In this document: positions 48,812 through 57,707 of the stretch, one piece after another | How the letters are laid out: the number at the start of each line of letters is the position of its first letter | Numbering within the stretch: the first letter of the stretch is position 1 | Assembly: GCF_014197615.1 (NCBI RefSeq) | Contig: NZ_JACIFY010000001.1 | Span: 62,001-126,000 of the forward strand | From: Rhizobium esperanzae | Lineage (GTDB): Bacteria > Pseudomonadota > Alphaproteobacteria > Rhizobiales > Rhizobiaceae | Direction of reading: 5' to 3' | Length of the DNA stretch: 64,000 nt | The notes under the pieces: model-generated | Told to the model about the DNA's origin: nothing | The model's database searches: none | What the model saw: only the letters and a program-made list of their open reading frames with translations | Translations under genes and position numbers: made by a program

Positions 48812-50254
48812 ATGATGATGCCTTCCAAGACTGAACAGCTTTCGGTATTTCCCGCCTTCTTTCGCGTGGAAGGCCAGAAGACGGCTGTCTTCGGCAATGG
48901 CGACGAAGCTTTCGCCAAGGTGCGGCTGCTGCTCAACACGCGGGCGCGGATTGTCGCCTATGCCGACCGGCCGGAAGCCGACTATCATGCCTTCCTGATC
49001 GCCAACCGTATCGAAACCGTGCGCGCGGGCTTTTCCGCCGAGCAGGTCGCGGGGGCAGCACTCGTCTTTGCGGCCACCGGCAATGACGCCGACGACCGCG
49101 ATATCGTCGATGCTGCCCGTGCTGCCGGAATTCCGGCCAATGCCGTCGATCAGCCCGATTACTGCGATTTCTTCACGCCGGCGCTGGTCAATCGTGCGCC
49201 TGTCGCTGTCGCGATCGGCACCGAAGGGGCGGGACCGGTTCTGGCCCAGATGATCCGTGCGCAGATCGATCAGCTGCTTTCGCCTTCGCTCGGACGGCTC
49301 GCCGGCCTGGCGACGAGCTACCGCAAATCGGTCGAGCAACTGGTTCCCCGCGGTGTTTCCCGCCGCGTCTTCTGGCGCCGCTTCTTTTCGGGCCCCGTCG
49401 CCGATGCTGTCGCCAACGGCAACCTGCCGCAGGCCCAGCACGCTGCCGACCGGCTGCTGCAGTCCATGGATCGGGTCGCCGGCCATGTCTGGCTCGTCGG
49501 GGCCGGTCCGGGTGCCGAGGATCTGCTGACGCTGCGCGCCCAGCGCGTGATGATGGAAGCCGACGTCATCGTCTATGATGCGCTCGTACCGCAAGCGATC
49601 GTCGATATGGGCCGCCGCGATGCCGAGCGGCTTTCCGTCGGCAAGCGCAAGGGCTGTCATTCGAAGTCCCAGGAAGAGATCAACGAGCTGCTCGTCGATC
49701 TCGGCCGCCAGGGCAAACGCGTCGTGCGGCTCAAGTCAGGCGATCCGCTGGTCTATGGCCGGGCAGGGGAAGAAATGGCGGCCTTGCGCGCGGCCGGCAT
49801 CACCTATGAGGTCGTGCCCGGCATCACCTCGGCTTTCGCCGCCGCTGCCGATTTCGAGCTGCCGCTGACGTTGCGCGGCGTTGCCTCCTCGCTGGTCTTC
49901 ACGACAGGCCATGATCTCACCGGCGACGTGCTGCCCGATTGGGCAAGCCTTGCCGTTTCCGGCGCGACGATCGCTGTCTATATGGGCCGCACGGTTGCCG
50001 CCTCCGTCGCCGAGCGGCTGATGCAGGCTGGCATTCCCGCCGAAACCACCGTCGCCGTCATCGAGAATGCCAGCCGCGCCGAGCGCCGCCTGTTGCATGG
50101 CACGCTTGCCGATCTGCCCGATCTGCAGCACCGCGACGAGCTGACCGGGCCTGTCATGGTCATTATCGGCGATGCGGTCGCCGGCGCCAATTTTGAACTG
50201 TCCGAGCCGCTGGTGCGTGCGAACGCCCGGCTCGAGGAACTTGCAAGGAGCTGA
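48812..50254 (+). CDS. cysG: Siroheme synthase (precorrin-2 dehydrogenase/ferrochelatase plus uroporphyrinogen-III methyltransferase)
   Basis: 480 aa fused enzyme for siroheme, the cofactor of sulfite and nitrite reductase. The N-terminal dehydrogenase/chelatase half (residues 1-~220) has FFRVEGQKTAVFGNGDEAFAKV and RAPVAVAIGTEGAGPVLAQMIR. The SUMT half starts near residue 225 with VWLVGAGPGAEDLLTLRAQR, then KRVVRLKSGDPLVYGRAGEE and YEVVPGITSAFAAAA. Three in-frame ATGs (48812, 48815, 48818) overlap at the start. It is followed 2 bp later by the DUF2849 gene, then cysI. Confidence 0.95.
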   Translation: MMMPSKTEQLSVFPAFFRVEGQKTAVFGNGDEAFAKVRLLLNTRARIVAYADRPEADYHAFLIANRIETVRAGFSAEQVAGAALVFAATGNDADDRDIVDAARAAGIPANAVDQPDYCDFFTPALVNRAPVAVAIGTEGAGPVLAQMIRAQIDQLLSPSLGRLAGLATSYRKSVEQLVPRGVSRRVFWRRFFSGPVADAVANGNLPQAQHAADRLLQSMDRVAGHVWLVGAGPGAEDLLTLRAQRVMMEADVIVYDALVPQAIVDMGRRDAERLSVGKRKGCHSKSQEEINELLVDLGRQGKRVVRLKSGDPLVYGRAGEEMAALRAAGITYEVVPGITSAFAAAADFELPLTLRGVASSLVFTTGHDLTGDVLPDWASLAVSGATIAVYMGRTVAASVAERLMQAGIPAETTVAVIENASRAERRLLHGTLADLPDLQHRDELTGPVMVIIGDAVAGANFELSEPLVRANARLEELARS

Positions 50255-50256
50255 AT

Positions 50257-50571
50257 ATGGGTGACAAGGTTCTGACGGCCAACCGGCTGACGGATGGCAT
50301 TGCCGTCTGGCTGGATGCGAACGGGAAGTGGTCCACCTCGCTGCAGGAGGCGCTTGTCGCCCGCCACAACGAAGCCGTCGAAGCGCTGGAGGCGATCGGC
50401 AAAAAATCCTATGCCGACAACGAGGTCGTTGACGTCGCCGTCGTCGACGTTCAGGAAACCAACGGCATTCTCTGGCCGTTGCGCCTTCGCGAGCGCATTC
50501 GTGCCCAGGGCCCGACCATGGAATATGCACCGGGCTACGCTCCCGCCGATCCCGAATTCATTGCAGTCTGA
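50257..50571 (+). CDS. DUF2849 protein of the sulfite-reductase operon
   Basis: 104 aa without membrane segments. It shows VLTANRLTDGIAVWLDANGKWS, VARHNEAVEALEAIGKK and VDVQETNGILWPLRLRERIRAQGP. This DUF2849 family is known almost only between cysG and cysI in alphaproteobacteria, so a role in sulfite reduction is inferred from position alone. It begins 2 bp after cysG and ends 8 bp before cysI. Confidence 0.85.
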   Translation: MGDKVLTANRLTDGIAVWLDANGKWSTSLQEALVARHNEAVEALEAIGKKSYADNEVVDVAVVDVQETNGILWPLRLRERIRAQGPTMEYAPGYAPADPEFIAV

Positions 50572-50579
50572 GGAAGACG

Positions 50580-52250
50580 ATGTACCGTTACGACGAATTT
50601 GACCATGCCTTTGTCACCGAGCGCGTCGAGCAGTTTCGCGATCAGGTTCAGCGCCGCCTTGCCGGCGAGCTGGCCGAGGATGCATTCAAGCCGCTGCGCC
50701 TGATGAACGGCGTCTACCTGCAGCTGCATGCCTATATGCTGCGCATCGCCATTCCCTATGGCACGCTGAGCGCGCGCCAGATGCGCATGCTCGCCCATAT
50801 CGCCCGCACCTATGATCGCGGTTACGGCCACTTCACCACGCGCCAGAACCTGCAGTTCAACTGGCCGAAACTGTCGGACATTCCCGATGCGCTCGCCGAT
50901 CTGGCAAGCGTCGAGATGCATGCGCTGCAGACCTCGGGCAACTGCATCAGAAACGTGACGGCCGATCACTTTGCCGGCGCTGCCGCCGACGAGGTCGCCG
51001 ATCCCAGACCCTATGCCGAAATCCTGCGCCAGTGGTCGTCGGTCCACCCCGAATTCTCCTTCCTGCCGCGCAAGTTCAAGATCGCCGTCACCGGCGCCGA
51101 GCGCGACCGCGCCGCGATCCAGGTCCATGATATCGGCCTGCACCTGAAGACGAACGACAAGGGCGAGATCGGTTTTGCCGTCTATGTCGGCGGCGGCCAG
51201 GGCCGTACGCCGATGATCGCCAAGCTGATCCGTGACTTCCTGCCCGAGGAAGACCTGCTCTCCTACACCACCGCGATCGTGCGCGTGTACAATCTGCACG
51301 GCCGCCGCGACAACAAGTACAAGGCGCGCATCAAGATCCTCGTGCACGAAACCGGCGCCGAGGAACTGACGCGCCAGGTGGAGGCCGAATTTGCTGCGCT
51401 GAAGAATACCGAGCTGAAGCTGCCGGCTGCCGATGTCGAGGCGATCTCCGCCTATTTTGCGCTGCCGGCTCTGCCTCAGCGCGCCGAGGGCTGGGAAAAC
51501 CTCGCCCGCTGGAAGAAGGCCGATGACGGCTTCGCCCGCTGGGTGCAGCAGAACGTGCAGCCGCACAAGAACCCCGATTACGGCATGGTGACGATCTCGC
51601 TGAAGCCGATCGGCGGCATTCCGGGCGACGCCACCGATGCGCAGATGGATGCGATCGCCGATCTCGCCGAGGAATATGCCTTTGACGAAATCCGCGTCAG
51701 CCATGAGCAGAATCTGATCCTGCCGCATGTGGCGCTGGCCGATCTCGAAGCGGTCTATCGCGGGCTCGTCGCCATCAATCTGGCCGAAGCCAATGCCGGC
51801 CTGATCACCGATATCATTGCCTGTCCGGGGCTGGACTATTGCGCGCTCGCCAATGCGCGCTCCATTCCCCTGGCGCAGGAAATCTCCCGCCGCTTCGGCG
51901 CTGCCGAACGCCAGGCCGAGATCGGCGAGCTGAAGATCAAGATCTCCGGCTGCATCAATGCCTGCGGTCACCACCATGTCGGCCATATCGGCCTGCTGGG
52001 TGTGGAGAAGAAGGGTGCCGAACTCTACCAGATCACGCTCGGCGGTTCCGGCGACGAACATACCTCGATCGGCGAGATCATCGGCCGCGGCTTCGAGCCG
52101 GACCGGGTGACGGATGCGATCGAGACGATCGTCGACACCTATCTTGGCCTGCGCCTCGATCAATCCGAAACCTTCCTTGCCGCCTATCGCCGTGTCGGAC
52201 CGCAGCCTTTCAAGACCGCGCTCTACGGCTCGGCTGCGGAAGCGGCATAA
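50580..52250 (+). CDS. cysI: Nitrite/sulfite reductase hemoprotein (CysI)
   Basis: 556 aa siroheme and 4Fe-4S protein reducing sulfite (or nitrite). RQNLQFNWPKLSDI, SGNCIRNVTADHFAG (near residue 118) and IKILVHETGAEELTRQVE are ferredoxin-like/siroheme domain blocks. The cluster ligands are C-x5-C (CPGLDYC, near residue 413) and C-x3-C (GCINAC, near residue 456), with the HHHVGHIG segment after them. The AAG GGAGG ribosome site of the next gene follows directly. Confidence 0.95.
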   Translation: MYRYDEFDHAFVTERVEQFRDQVQRRLAGELAEDAFKPLRLMNGVYLQLHAYMLRIAIPYGTLSARQMRMLAHIARTYDRGYGHFTTRQNLQFNWPKLSDIPDALADLASVEMHALQTSGNCIRNVTADHFAGAAADEVADPRPYAEILRQWSSVHPEFSFLPRKFKIAVTGAERDRAAIQVHDIGLHLKTNDKGEIGFAVYVGGGQGRTPMIAKLIRDFLPEEDLLSYTTAIVRVYNLHGRRDNKYKARIKILVHETGAEELTRQVEAEFAALKNTELKLPAADVEAISAYFALPALPQRAEGWENLARWKKADDGFARWVQQNVQPHKNPDYGMVTISLKPIGGIPGDATDAQMDAIADLAEEYAFDEIRVSHEQNLILPHVALADLEAVYRGLVAINLAEANAGLITDIIACPGLDYCALANARSIPLAQEISRRFGAAERQAEIGELKIKISGCINACGHHHVGHIGLLGVEKKGAELYQITLGGSGDEHTSIGEIIGRGFEPDRVTDAIETIVDTYLGLRLDQSETFLAAYRRVGPQPFKTALYGSAAEAA

Positions 52251-52260
52251 GGAGGCGATG

Positions 52261-52773
52261 ATGACCAAGATCTGGAGAGAAACCGGTTTCGTCGAAAACG
52301 ATCCCTGGGTTGTTGAAACCGACGAGGTGAAGGCGACCGACGCACAGAAGCCGCTGCTCAGCCTCGACGAGCTGATCGCCAGGGCCGATGGAAGCAACGA
52401 TGTCGGCCTCGGCGTGCTGATCAAGCCGGCCGACGACGTGCGCCGGCTGGAACCCTATCTCGATCGCCTTGAAATCGTTGCTGTCGCCTTTCCGGCCTTC
52501 AACGACGGCCGCGCCTTCAGCCATGCCTCGCTGCTGCGTCAGCGCCTTGGCTACACCAACGAGCTGCGCGCCGTCGGCGACGTGCTGATCGATCAGGTGC
52601 CGCTGATGCTGCGTGTCGGCATCGACAGCTTTTCCGTGACCAACGCCACGGCGCTGAAGCGGCTTTCCGAAAACCGTCTTCCCGCCATTCCCCATCATTA
52701 TCAGCCGGCGGTGCGTGACGCCGAAGCCGGCAAGGGCTATAGTTGGCGCCGTCAGGCGAAGCCGGCCGCATAA
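52261..52773 (+). CDS. DUF934 family protein (sulfite-reduction associated)
   Basis: 170 aa. It contains GVLIKPADDVRRLEPYLDRLEIVAVAFPAFNDGRAFSHASLLRQR (GRAFS motif, near residue 84) and GYTNELRAVGDVLIDQVPLMLRVGIDSF. DUF934 accompanies cysI in many alpha- and betaproteobacteria and is often annotated as oxidoreductase for sulfite reduction; mechanism not known. ATG 52261 has GGAGG at five bases; ATG 52258 is too close to it. No cysH or cysJ is present in the window. Confidence 0.87.
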   Translation: MTKIWRETGFVENDPWVVETDEVKATDAQKPLLSLDELIARADGSNDVGLGVLIKPADDVRRLEPYLDRLEIVAVAFPAFNDGRAFSHASLLRQRLGYTNELRAVGDVLIDQVPLMLRVGIDSFSVTNATALKRLSENRLPAIPHHYQPAVRDAEAGKGYSWRRQAKPAA

Positions 52774-52803
52774 GCGGCCGGTCCGCCCTTTTACGATGGC
52801 GGA

Positions 52804-54024
52804 ATGGATAGCATGAAGACATTCGAAGTGGCGGTGATCGGTGGTGGTCTCGCCGGCATGATCGCTGCAATCGCGCTGGCGCGCGGCGGCCGCAACGTGG
52901 CGCTGGTGGCGCCCGTTGCCGCAAGGGAAGACCGGCGCACCACGGCGCTGATGGATCAATCTATCCGCTTCCTCGATCGCCTGACGCTCTGGGAAAAGCT
53001 GCGCCCGGCGGCAGCACCCCTGACCAGCATGCGCATCATCGACGGCACCGACCGGCTGCTGCGCGCGCCCACCACGACCTTCCGCGCGGCCGAAGTCGGC
53101 CTCGATGCCTTCGGCTACAATTTTCCCAACAAGGTGCTGACCGAGATCCTCGAAGCAGCGGCGGCCGGCGAGGGCAATATCACCCGCTTCACCGATATGG
53201 CCGAATCGATCGAGATATCGGCCGAAGCGGTTTCGATCACCCTTGCCGGCGGTGAAACGCTCTCGGCCGATTTTGCCGTCGGCGCCGACGGCCGCGGCTC
53301 GAAGCTGCGCGAGACGGCTGGCATCGACACCCGCAAATGGTCCTATCCGCAATCGGCCATGGTGCTGAACTTCGCCCATTCCCTGCCGCATCAGAATATC
53401 TCGACGGAATTCCACACCAAACATGGCCCCTTCACTCAGGTGCCGCTGCCGGGGAACCGCTCCAGTCTCGTCTGGGTGCAGGATCCCGCTGAGGCTGCGA
53501 GCCGTGTGGAACTGCCGCTTGCCGAACTTGGGCTTCGTGTCGAAGCGCAGATGCAGTCCATGCTCGGTAAGGTCGATATCGAGGAGGGCGTTCAGGTCTG
53601 GCCACTCTCCGGCATGATGGCGCATCGTTTCGGCAAGGGACGAATCGCGCTGATCGGCGAGGCCGCCCATGTCTTCCCGCCGATCGGGGCACAGGGGCTG
53701 AATCTGAGCCTGCGCGATATCATGGCGCTTGCCGATATCCTCTGCGACCGGGCGGAACTGCCGGTGCCGGCCGATGCCGGCGACAGTTTCGAGCGCCGGC
53801 GCCGCGCCGACATCATGACGCGCACGGCGAGCGTCGATCTTCTCAACCGCTCGCTGCTCTCGGATTTCCTCCCCGTGCAGATGCTGCGCGCTGCCGGCCT
53901 GCATATCCTCTCGGCCATTCCGCCGCTGCGCAGCATCGTCATGCGCGAAGGCATCGAGCCCGGCCGCGGCTTCCGCGATATCCCCGATGCCCTACGGGAA
54001 AAGCTGAAGCGGAAGAAGGCCTGA
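52804..54024 (+). CDS. UbiH/UbiF-type FAD-dependent hydroxylase
   Basis: 406 aa flavoprotein monooxygenase. The FAD dinucleotide motif AVIGGGLAGMIAAIALARGG (residues ~10-29), the second motif ADFAVGADGRGSKLRE (residues ~157-172) and GEAAHVFPPIGAQGLNLSLRD (residues ~290-310) match ubiquinone hydroxylases. It would hydroxylate the quinone ring in ubiquinone synthesis; the exact position is not inferable. Its end overlaps the convergent AEC gene by 33 bp. Confidence 0.87.
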   Translation: MDSMKTFEVAVIGGGLAGMIAAIALARGGRNVALVAPVAAREDRRTTALMDQSIRFLDRLTLWEKLRPAAAPLTSMRIIDGTDRLLRAPTTTFRAAEVGLDAFGYNFPNKVLTEILEAAAAGEGNITRFTDMAESIEISAEAVSITLAGGETLSADFAVGADGRGSKLRETAGIDTRKWSYPQSAMVLNFAHSLPHQNISTEFHTKHGPFTQVPLPGNRSSLVWVQDPAEAASRVELPLAELGLRVEAQMQSMLGKVDIEEGVQVWPLSGMMAHRFGKGRIALIGEAAHVFPPIGAQGLNLSLRDIMALADILCDRAELPVPADAGDSFERRRRADIMTRTASVDLLNRSLLSDFLPVQMLRAAGLHILSAIPPLRSIVMREGIEPGRGFRDIPDALREKLKRKKA

Positions 54025-54954
54025 GCGGATCGCGATCAGCCAGAGCGAAACGCTCGCCACCGAAAGCACCGTCGTGATCAGGATCGTCGCCGAGGCGCGC
54101 TCCTGCCACACGCCATATTGCTGACCGATGACGAAGACATTGGTCGCCGTCGGCAGTGAGGCGAGCAGCACGGCCGCCTGGATCCACACCGGCTCGAAAC
54201 CGCCGACCGCAGTCAGCGCCAGGAAAACCGCGATCGGATGCAGAATGAGCTTCGCCGGCACGATGTAGCCGATCTCGGCCGGCACCCGTTTCAGCGGCCG
54301 GAGCGCCAGCGTCACGCCCATGGCAAAAAGGGCGCAGGGAGCGGCGGCCTGGGCGAGATAATCGACGAGGCGCTGAAACGCCAGCGGCTGATCGATATCG
54401 AGGGCGGCGACCGCAAAGCCAGCCGCCGTCGATAGAATGAAGGGATGCAGCGCCACCTTGCGGGCGATATCGGCGGCCAGCCGCCCGGCCGAGCGTTTGT
54501 CGTCACCGGCCGCCGCCATCAGCGCCGGCGCGACGATGAAATGCAGGGCATTCTCGAAGCAGATGACCAGCGCCACCGGCACGGCCGCACCTTCGCCGAG
54601 CGCAAGCAGCGCCAGCCCTGGTCCCATATAACCGATATTGCCATAGGCGCCGGCAAAGGACTGGATGGTGCAGTCGGCAAGCGAATTGCCGCGCAGCACG
54701 CGGCCGATGACGAACAGCAGGATGAAGACCGCATAGGTCGCCGCGATATCGGTGACGATGAAGTCAATGCGCGTCAGCTCTTCGATCGGCGTACGCGAGA
54801 CGAGCTTGAAGAACAAAGCGGGCAGGGCGGCATAGATGATGAAGGTGTTCAGCCAGCCGAGCGCTTCGGCCGGCTGCTTCGTCGCCTTGGCGGCGACAAA
54901 ACCGATCAGAATCAGGCCGAAGAACGGCAGGAGCAGGCTGACGATATCGGCCAA
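53992..54954 (-). CDS. AEC (auxin efflux carrier)-family transporter
   Basis: 320 aa with about ten hydrophobic segments. The amino-terminal LLLPFFGLILIGFVAAK and the central GNIGYMGPGLALLALG (the N-terminal crossover region), plus TATNVFVIGQQYG near the end, match AEC permeases. Relatives carry malate, malonate or auxin; the substrate here is unknown. Overlaps the convergent UbiH-like gene by 33 bp at its 3' end. Confidence 0.85.
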   Translation of the reverse strand: MADIVSLLLPFFGLILIGFVAAKATKQPAEALGWLNTFIIYAALPALFFKLVSRTPIEELTRIDFIVTDIAATYAVFILLFVIGRVLRGNSLADCTIQSFAGAYGNIGYMGPGLALLALGEGAAVPVALVICFENALHFIVAPALMAAAGDDKRSAGRLAADIARKVALHPFILSTAAGFAVAALDIDQPLAFQRLVDYLAQAAAPCALFAMGVTLALRPLKRVPAEIGYIVPAKLILHPIAVFLALTAVGGFEPVWIQAAVLLASLPTATNVFVIGQQYGVWQERASATILITTVLSVASVSLWLIAIRSGLLPLQLFP

Positions 54955-54999
54955 GGGTCTTCCAATGCGCGGGGTATGGTCGGCGGGGTAAGAGCTGGT

Positions 55000-55749
55000 T
55001 TAGCCGATTTGCATCAGAATCGGAAAGGTCTGCTGGAACCAGATTGCCACGTCACTGACCCAGCCGAACAGGAAGGCGAGGCCGGTGAGGATGAGGAAGA
55101 CGCCCATCACCTTTTCCACAGTGCCGAGATGGCGGCGGAAGCGCGACAGGAAACGCATGAAGGCGCCGGAAAAGCCGGCGGCGATCCAGAAGGGAATGGC
55201 GAGACCCAGCGAATAGACGGCGAGCAGCCCGGCGCCGGAGCCGACCGTCTCACGCGAGGCCGCAACGCCGAGGATGGCGCCGAGCACCGGGCCGATGCAG
55301 GGTGTCCAGCCGAAGGCGAAGGCAAGGCCCATGACATAGGCCCCCGTCAGCGTCGCCGGCTTGCCGCCGCCCTGGAAACGCGCCTCGCGAGCCAGCAGGC
55401 CTATCCGGAAGAGGCCGAGGAAATTCAGCCCCATGACGATGATGATCAGCCCGCCGAGCTTGGAAAGAAGATCGAGATGCTGGCGAAGCGCCATGCCGAT
55501 GCCGGAGGCGCCGGCGCCAAGCGCCACGAAGACGGTGGCAAAGCCGAGCGTGAAAAGCAGCGCCGAGAACAGCACGCCGCGCCTGACATCGGGCGCCACC
55601 ACAACCGCGGAGCCGCCGCGGAACTGCTCGACCGAGATGCCGGCCATATAACAGAGATAGGGCGGGACGAGGGGAAGCACGCAGGGCGAAAGAAAGGAAA
55701 GCGCCCCAGCTATGAGCGCGCTCCACAGGGAAATATCGGCAATCGACAC
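55000..55749 (-). CDS. ccdA: Cytochrome c biogenesis protein CcdA
   Basis: 249 aa with six membrane segments. The redox-active cysteines are in SFLSPCVLPLVPPYLCYMAGIS (Cys near 23) and FGWTPCIGPVLGAILG (Cys near 140). CcdA moves electrons from cytosolic thioredoxin to periplasmic heme-apocytochrome partners. The N-terminal ATG begins at MSIADISLW. It is the last gene before the accessory region bounded by tRNA-Lys. Confidence 0.93.
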   Translation of the reverse strand: MSIADISLWSALIAGALSFLSPCVLPLVPPYLCYMAGISVEQFRGGSAVVVAPDVRRGVLFSALLFTLGFATVFVALGAGASGIGMALRQHLDLLSKLGGLIIIVMGLNFLGLFRIGLLAREARFQGGGKPATLTGAYVMGLAFAFGWTPCIGPVLGAILGVAASRETVGSGAGLLAVYSLGLAIPFWIAAGFSGAFMRFLSRFRRHLGTVEKVMGVFLILTGLAFLFGWVSDVAIWFQQTFPILMQIG

Positions 55750-55890
55750 GCATTCTCTCCGGCTGCAATCTGCGCCCTGTTCCTAGCTTTGCAGGCCCCT
55801 GATTGCCAATCACCTTTTTGCGCTCGCAGGTAATATGCCTCGCTCTCGGCAAGAAATGTGCCGAACGTTTGAAAAAGCCGAATTTTTCGG

Positions 55891-55919
55891 TTGACCGCAA
55901 TGGGTCGCCTGCCTATGTT
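55891..55919 (+). promoter_or_regulatory. Sigma-70-type promoter of tRNA-Lys
   Basis: TTGACC (55891-55896) and TATGTT (55914-55919) are spaced 17 bp, giving a strong housekeeping promoter about 40 bp before the tRNA. Confidence 0.75.
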
Positions 55920-55959
55920 CCGCCCACTTCCGGCCGGGGTGGTCACACCCACGGAGAGG

Positions 55960-56035
55960 GAGAGCGTAGCTCAGCCGGTAGAGCAACTGACTTTTAATCA
56001 GTAGGTCTCGGGTTCGAACCCCGACGCTCTCACCA
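55960..56035 (+). tRNA. tRNA-Lys(UUU)
   Basis: A 76-base cloverleaf: acceptor GAGAGCG pairs with CGCTCTC, the D-arm region is TAGCTCAGCCGGTAGAGC, and the anticodon stem ACTGA/TCAGT flanks loop CTTTTAA with anticodon TTT at 55993-55995. The T arm CGGGTTCGAACCCCG is intact. The CCA end is encoded (56033-56035). The anticodon names Lys. A promoter lies upstream, and a T-rich stretch follows. It marks the edge of the accessory zone to the right. Confidence 0.98.
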
Positions 56036-56200
56036 TAAAAATTTTTTGATCACTATGTTGGCGCAACGCGAGCTTTTGTTCTGGGCTCGTGTGACGCAGT
56101 GACCCTTTTCGGTTCACTCTGAGATTGAGCAGCGATTGACTAATTATTTCCCGTGTAGCGGGTGCGTCGCTCCCGAGAGCAACGGACAGAACGTCGACTG
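56036..56200. other. Spacer after tRNA-Lys
   Basis: The sequence right after CCA is AT-rich (TAAAAATTTTTTG), which could end tRNA transcription. I saw no copy of the tRNA 3' end elsewhere in the window, so no attachment-site repeat is supported. Confidence 0.5.
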
Positions 56201-57016
56201 TTAACGATTAAGCTCGTCGAAAAAAGCGAGGATTGGCTCACAATCAGCGCGAAGAGTGAGTCCGTTTTGCGAACGGTCGGAAACGGGGACGAAGCTCTGG
56301 GCGAAGTAGGACCAGTTGTAGAACTGGTCCCCACCACCCTTTCTGACCACGAGCACCGCGTGAAACGCGAACTGGTAGTCGGTCGAACCACCGCCATTCG
56401 TAAACGGTGTCTGCATCCTCAAACCCGCCAATTCAGCCCGTTGGGTGACTGTCTTGTATCGCCCGAGATAATCTTTGGGCACCTGCACGCAATAGGGATG
56501 TGAACCGGCGACCGCGAGTGCACGCCACTCCACAATCCTGACATTGAGGGCGGACCAAAGAAATAGGCCGGCGATAGGTCCAGCAACCGACGACACCACC
56601 GCCATGTGTAGTAGTTTGACCGTCCTCGGGCTATCGATGCGGCCTGGCGCGAGCGCAAGGATCGGCAGATCGATCAGCGCAGCCAGCAATGTAAACAGTC
56701 CGATGGCGAGATCAAACTGATGAGTCACCAATACCACTAGACCAACAACCAGACTCACCCCGAAGTGCACAGCGACGGCTCGCTTCATTAAGCGAGAAGC
56801 CGGTTGATCCAGAATAAGTGCACCGGCCGAAATGGCAAAAGCCATAAGCGGACCCGAAAACCACAACAAACACATAAGGACAGTGGTGAGGTCCCAACTG
56901 TAGTAGGCGATCGGGTGGATTGACCATAGAAAAATTCCTGCCATCAAAGAGCACCAGCCGCAGAGCAGGATTATGCGGAATATAGGCAATGGTCTCGACA
57001 CAGAGGATGCGGTCAT
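56201..57016 (-). CDS. Unrecognised integral membrane protein
   Basis: 271 aa. Five or six hydrophobic segments lie in the first ~170 residues (from PIFRIILLCGWCSLMAGIFLW and ACT-like regions with LLWFSGPLMAFAISAGALIL). The C-terminal ~100 residues are soluble and hold the GGGDQFYNWSYFAQSFVP block, with Cys in PYCVQVP and ADCEP. No family recognised. Base composition looks less GC-rich than neighbours and codons include more A/T-ending forms; foreign origin possible. ATG 57016 is preferred over 57046, whose extra ten residues lie before the first hydrophobic segment. Confidence 0.55.
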   Translation of the reverse strand: MTASSVSRPLPIFRIILLCGWCSLMAGIFLWSIHPIAYYSWDLTTVLMCLLWFSGPLMAFAISAGALILDQPASRLMKRAVAVHFGVSLVVGLVVLVTHQFDLAIGLFTLLAALIDLPILALAPGRIDSPRTVKLLHMAVVSSVAGPIAGLFLWSALNVRIVEWRALAVAGSHPYCVQVPKDYLGRYKTVTQRAELAGLRMQTPFTNGGGSTDYQFAFHAVLVVRKGGGDQFYNWSYFAQSFVPVSDRSQNGLTLRADCEPILAFFDELNR

Positions 57017-57093
57017 GTTTCTTTGATCAGGTGCTATAGCTCGCATCCAAGTCCTTGGCGACTACCCATACGCGGAAATCCGCCGAGACTCCG

Positions 57094-57119
57094 GAACCAA
57101 TTTCCCCTACGCCCCGTTC
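57094..57119 (+). promoter_or_regulatory. EcfG-type general-stress promoter of csbD
   Basis: GGAAC (57094-57098), 17 bases, then CGTT (57116-57119): a perfect match to the alphaproteobacterial EcfG (RpoE2) consensus GGAAC-N16/17-CGTT. The start would be about 25 bases upstream of the CsbD ATG at 57151. Confidence 0.8.
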
Positions 57120-57150
57120 TCTCCTCACAAACAAACAGGAGAAATCGATC

Positions 57151-57354
57151 ATGGATTGGAATCGCGTCGAAGGAAACTGGAAGCAGGCGAAGGGCAAGAT
57201 CAAAGAGCAGTGGGGCAAACTCACGGACGATGATCTCGACCAGATCGCCGGCAAGCGCGACCAGCTGGAAGGCAAGATCCAGGAGCGCTATGGCATCGAA
57301 AGGGATCGTATTCGACGCGACGTCGATGACTGGTACGGTCGCCAGACTTGGTAA
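57151..57354 (+). CDS. CsbD-family stress-response protein
   Basis: 67 aa, charged helical CsbD-family protein. WNRVEGNWKQAKGKIKEQWGKLTDDDLDQIAGKRDQLEGKIQERYG is the CsbD core (pairs of helical repeats with the GN/GK motifs). CsbD proteins accumulate in general stress in many bacteria; molecular role unknown. ATG 57151 begins at the typical MDWNRVEG; the longer frame from 57055 carries 32 non-family residues. An EcfG-type promoter precedes it and a terminator follows. Confidence 0.92.
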   Translation: MDWNRVEGNWKQAKGKIKEQWGKLTDDDLDQIAGKRDQLEGKIQERYGIERDRIRRDVDDWYGRQTW

Positions 57355-57364
57355 TGCCCTGAGC

Positions 57365-57391
57365 AAAATCCCGGTGAAAGCCGGGTTTTTG
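57365..57391 (+). terminator. Terminator of csbD
   Basis: CCCGG (57370-57374) pairs with CCGGG (57381-57385), loop TGAAAG. Flanking AAAA and TTTT add pairs, and TTTTTG follows. It starts ten bases after the CsbD stop. Confidence 0.7.
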
Positions 57392-57446
57392 TTGCCGCCG
57401 CGATTTTCTTCCGCTTACACTCCCGAAGATCAAATGCTGTCGGATG

Positions 57447-57674
57447 TCATGAATATCCACCAAAAGCCAAGAGAAGCGCGCCGATTGCGATCAGGGCGAG
57501 GGCCGGCCAGTTCCTGGATAGGCCAAGGAATCTGAGGCCTTGGCGCCGCGGTTCCAGCGTGGTGCCGCCTTGCGGCAGTGGATGCGGATTGCTCGGTTTC
57601 CGTCCAAGCACTGACGAAAAGAGAAGGAGAAGTCCGCCGATAATGAGCGCTGCTCCGATCAGGATGACCCACAT
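57447..57674 (-). CDS. 75-aa membrane protein of unknown function
   Basis: 75 aa. Two hydrophobic segments (residues ~3-22 and ~56-72) flank a Pro/Arg-rich loop (LGRKPSNPHPLPQGG). No family recognised. The ATG has GGAGG five bases upstream on the minus strand, so it is probably real. An EcfG-like promoter lies 34-58 bp before it. It is divergent from the 56-aa gene at 57903. Confidence 0.65.
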   Translation of the reverse strand: MWVILIGAALIIGGLLLLFSSVLGRKPSNPHPLPQGGTTLEPRRQGLRFLGLSRNWPALALIAIGALLLAFGGYS

Positions 57675-57707
57675 GGTAGCCTCCGCGAGCGACTGGGATA
57701 AGGGCTA

